Assembly: GCF_905475395.1 (NCBI RefSeq)
Contig: NC_058337.1
Coordinates: 8,544,983-8,608,982, forward strand
DNA length: 64,000 bases
Direction of reading: 5' to 3'
Origin: Chrysoperla carnea
Taxonomy: Eukaryota; Arthropoda; Insecta; Neuroptera; Chrysopidae
The notes under the pieces were generated by a model. The model did not search any database and had not been told where the DNA came from. It was given only the letters and a program-made list of their open reading frames with translations. Position numbers and translations under genes: made by a program. Shown piece by piece: positions 63,441 through 64,000 of the stretch (its first letter is position 1; every line of letters starts with the position of its first letter).

Positions 63441-64000
63441 CTTGTTAAATAAAGAGAAGGTGATGTCCGGAATTTGGTTACTTTTGTCCCACTTTATGGA
63501 CGTAAATCACAAGTTCGCATGAAGATGATTTTGTTGAGTAAAATCAGACAAATATTTTTCCCCGGCTTCTACGAAAACCAATTGGCGTAGAGTTTTCTTC
63601 TGGGTCAAAAGCTTCATTTACTAGAGTAATAGAAGATTGTTTTTGCACGCACTAAAATAATACATTCATTCATATACGTACATAATACATATATACAAAT
63701 TTTATTACTAAATTTACGTGAACAAAATACTAAAATCTAAATATGTAATTGTTTCTGCTTACTATATCATCAATCTTGTATCTTGTATTTCAACGGCTTC
63801 AGGAAAAAAGGGAATTTATAATGATATGACTACAAAATAATAATAATGTATGGGTGAATCTGAAGTTTGAAAGGTATTCTCTTACTGAAAAGCTGTTCTT
63901 TTACTGGATAAGATTCAAAAAGGTTAACCGATTCGAATAATTATTTTTTTGGTATGTTTGTACCAGGCCAGTGCTCAAGAGAAGAGTTTTAGGGGTCAAA
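63441..64000. other. Intergenic, no gene seen
   Basis: Nothing recognisable to the end of the window. Confidence 0.4.

Overview
This is an AT-rich insect nuclear window: spliced genes with GT-AG introns, insect gene families, many transposon fossils, and LINE tails made of the arthropod telomere-type motif CCTAA. I cannot name the order with confidence. Three protein-coding host genes, all on the minus strand, can be assembled exon by exon with every intron phase consistent.

(1) 3130-11630: a complete nine-exon SLC17 (major facilitator) organic-anion/phosphate transporter, 461 codons. (2) 16302-17571: a four-exon protein of 316 residues with a THAP domain at the N-terminus and two C2H2 zinc fingers at the C-terminus. 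(3) 37988-57782: a class B neuropeptide GPCR, recognised as the pigment-dispersing factor receptor (Pdfr, circadian clock signalling). Its ten exons encode the six-cysteine hormone-binding domain and seven transmembrane helices. Its introns total about 18 kb and are filled with transposon remains.

Between SLC17 and the THAP gene lies a small tandem 5S rRNA cluster (12964-13590, plus strand): three full-length copies and one internally deleted copy. At 19571-20590 (plus strand) is a C2H2 zinc-finger gene or gene remnant with tandem two-finger repeats, interrupted by reading-frame shifts. It resembles the zinc-finger/acidic-linker part of the THAP gene and faces the other way.

Most of the rest is mobile DNA. 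At 28951-33878 is a LINE with both frames open, inserted into an older terminal-inverted-repeat element. A broken Jockey-like LINE (about 40600-42195) and pieces of an RNase H-bearing LINE (42895-44378, 47087-47330, tail only at 8299-8357) lie inside Pdfr introns or elsewhere. A tRNA-derived SINE (15064-15362, 38405-38600, head at 728-815) shares its 3' tail with the RNase H LINE and so is probably its passenger. There are also several long foldback (palindromic) elements, MITE families with readable TIRs and TSDs, Helitron-like copies (8450-8820, and an inverted pair at 59436-59926 / 60491-60974), a repeat family of about 500 bp in at least eight copies, and long TA-type microsatellites.

I found no bacterial-type systems, CRISPR arrays, LTR retroelements or Polinton-like elements. 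The most informative points are the complete gene models, the unresolved C-terminus of Pdfr, the overlapping splice donors in SLC17, the SINE/LINE partnership, and the lack of an AUG for ORF2 of the intact LINE.
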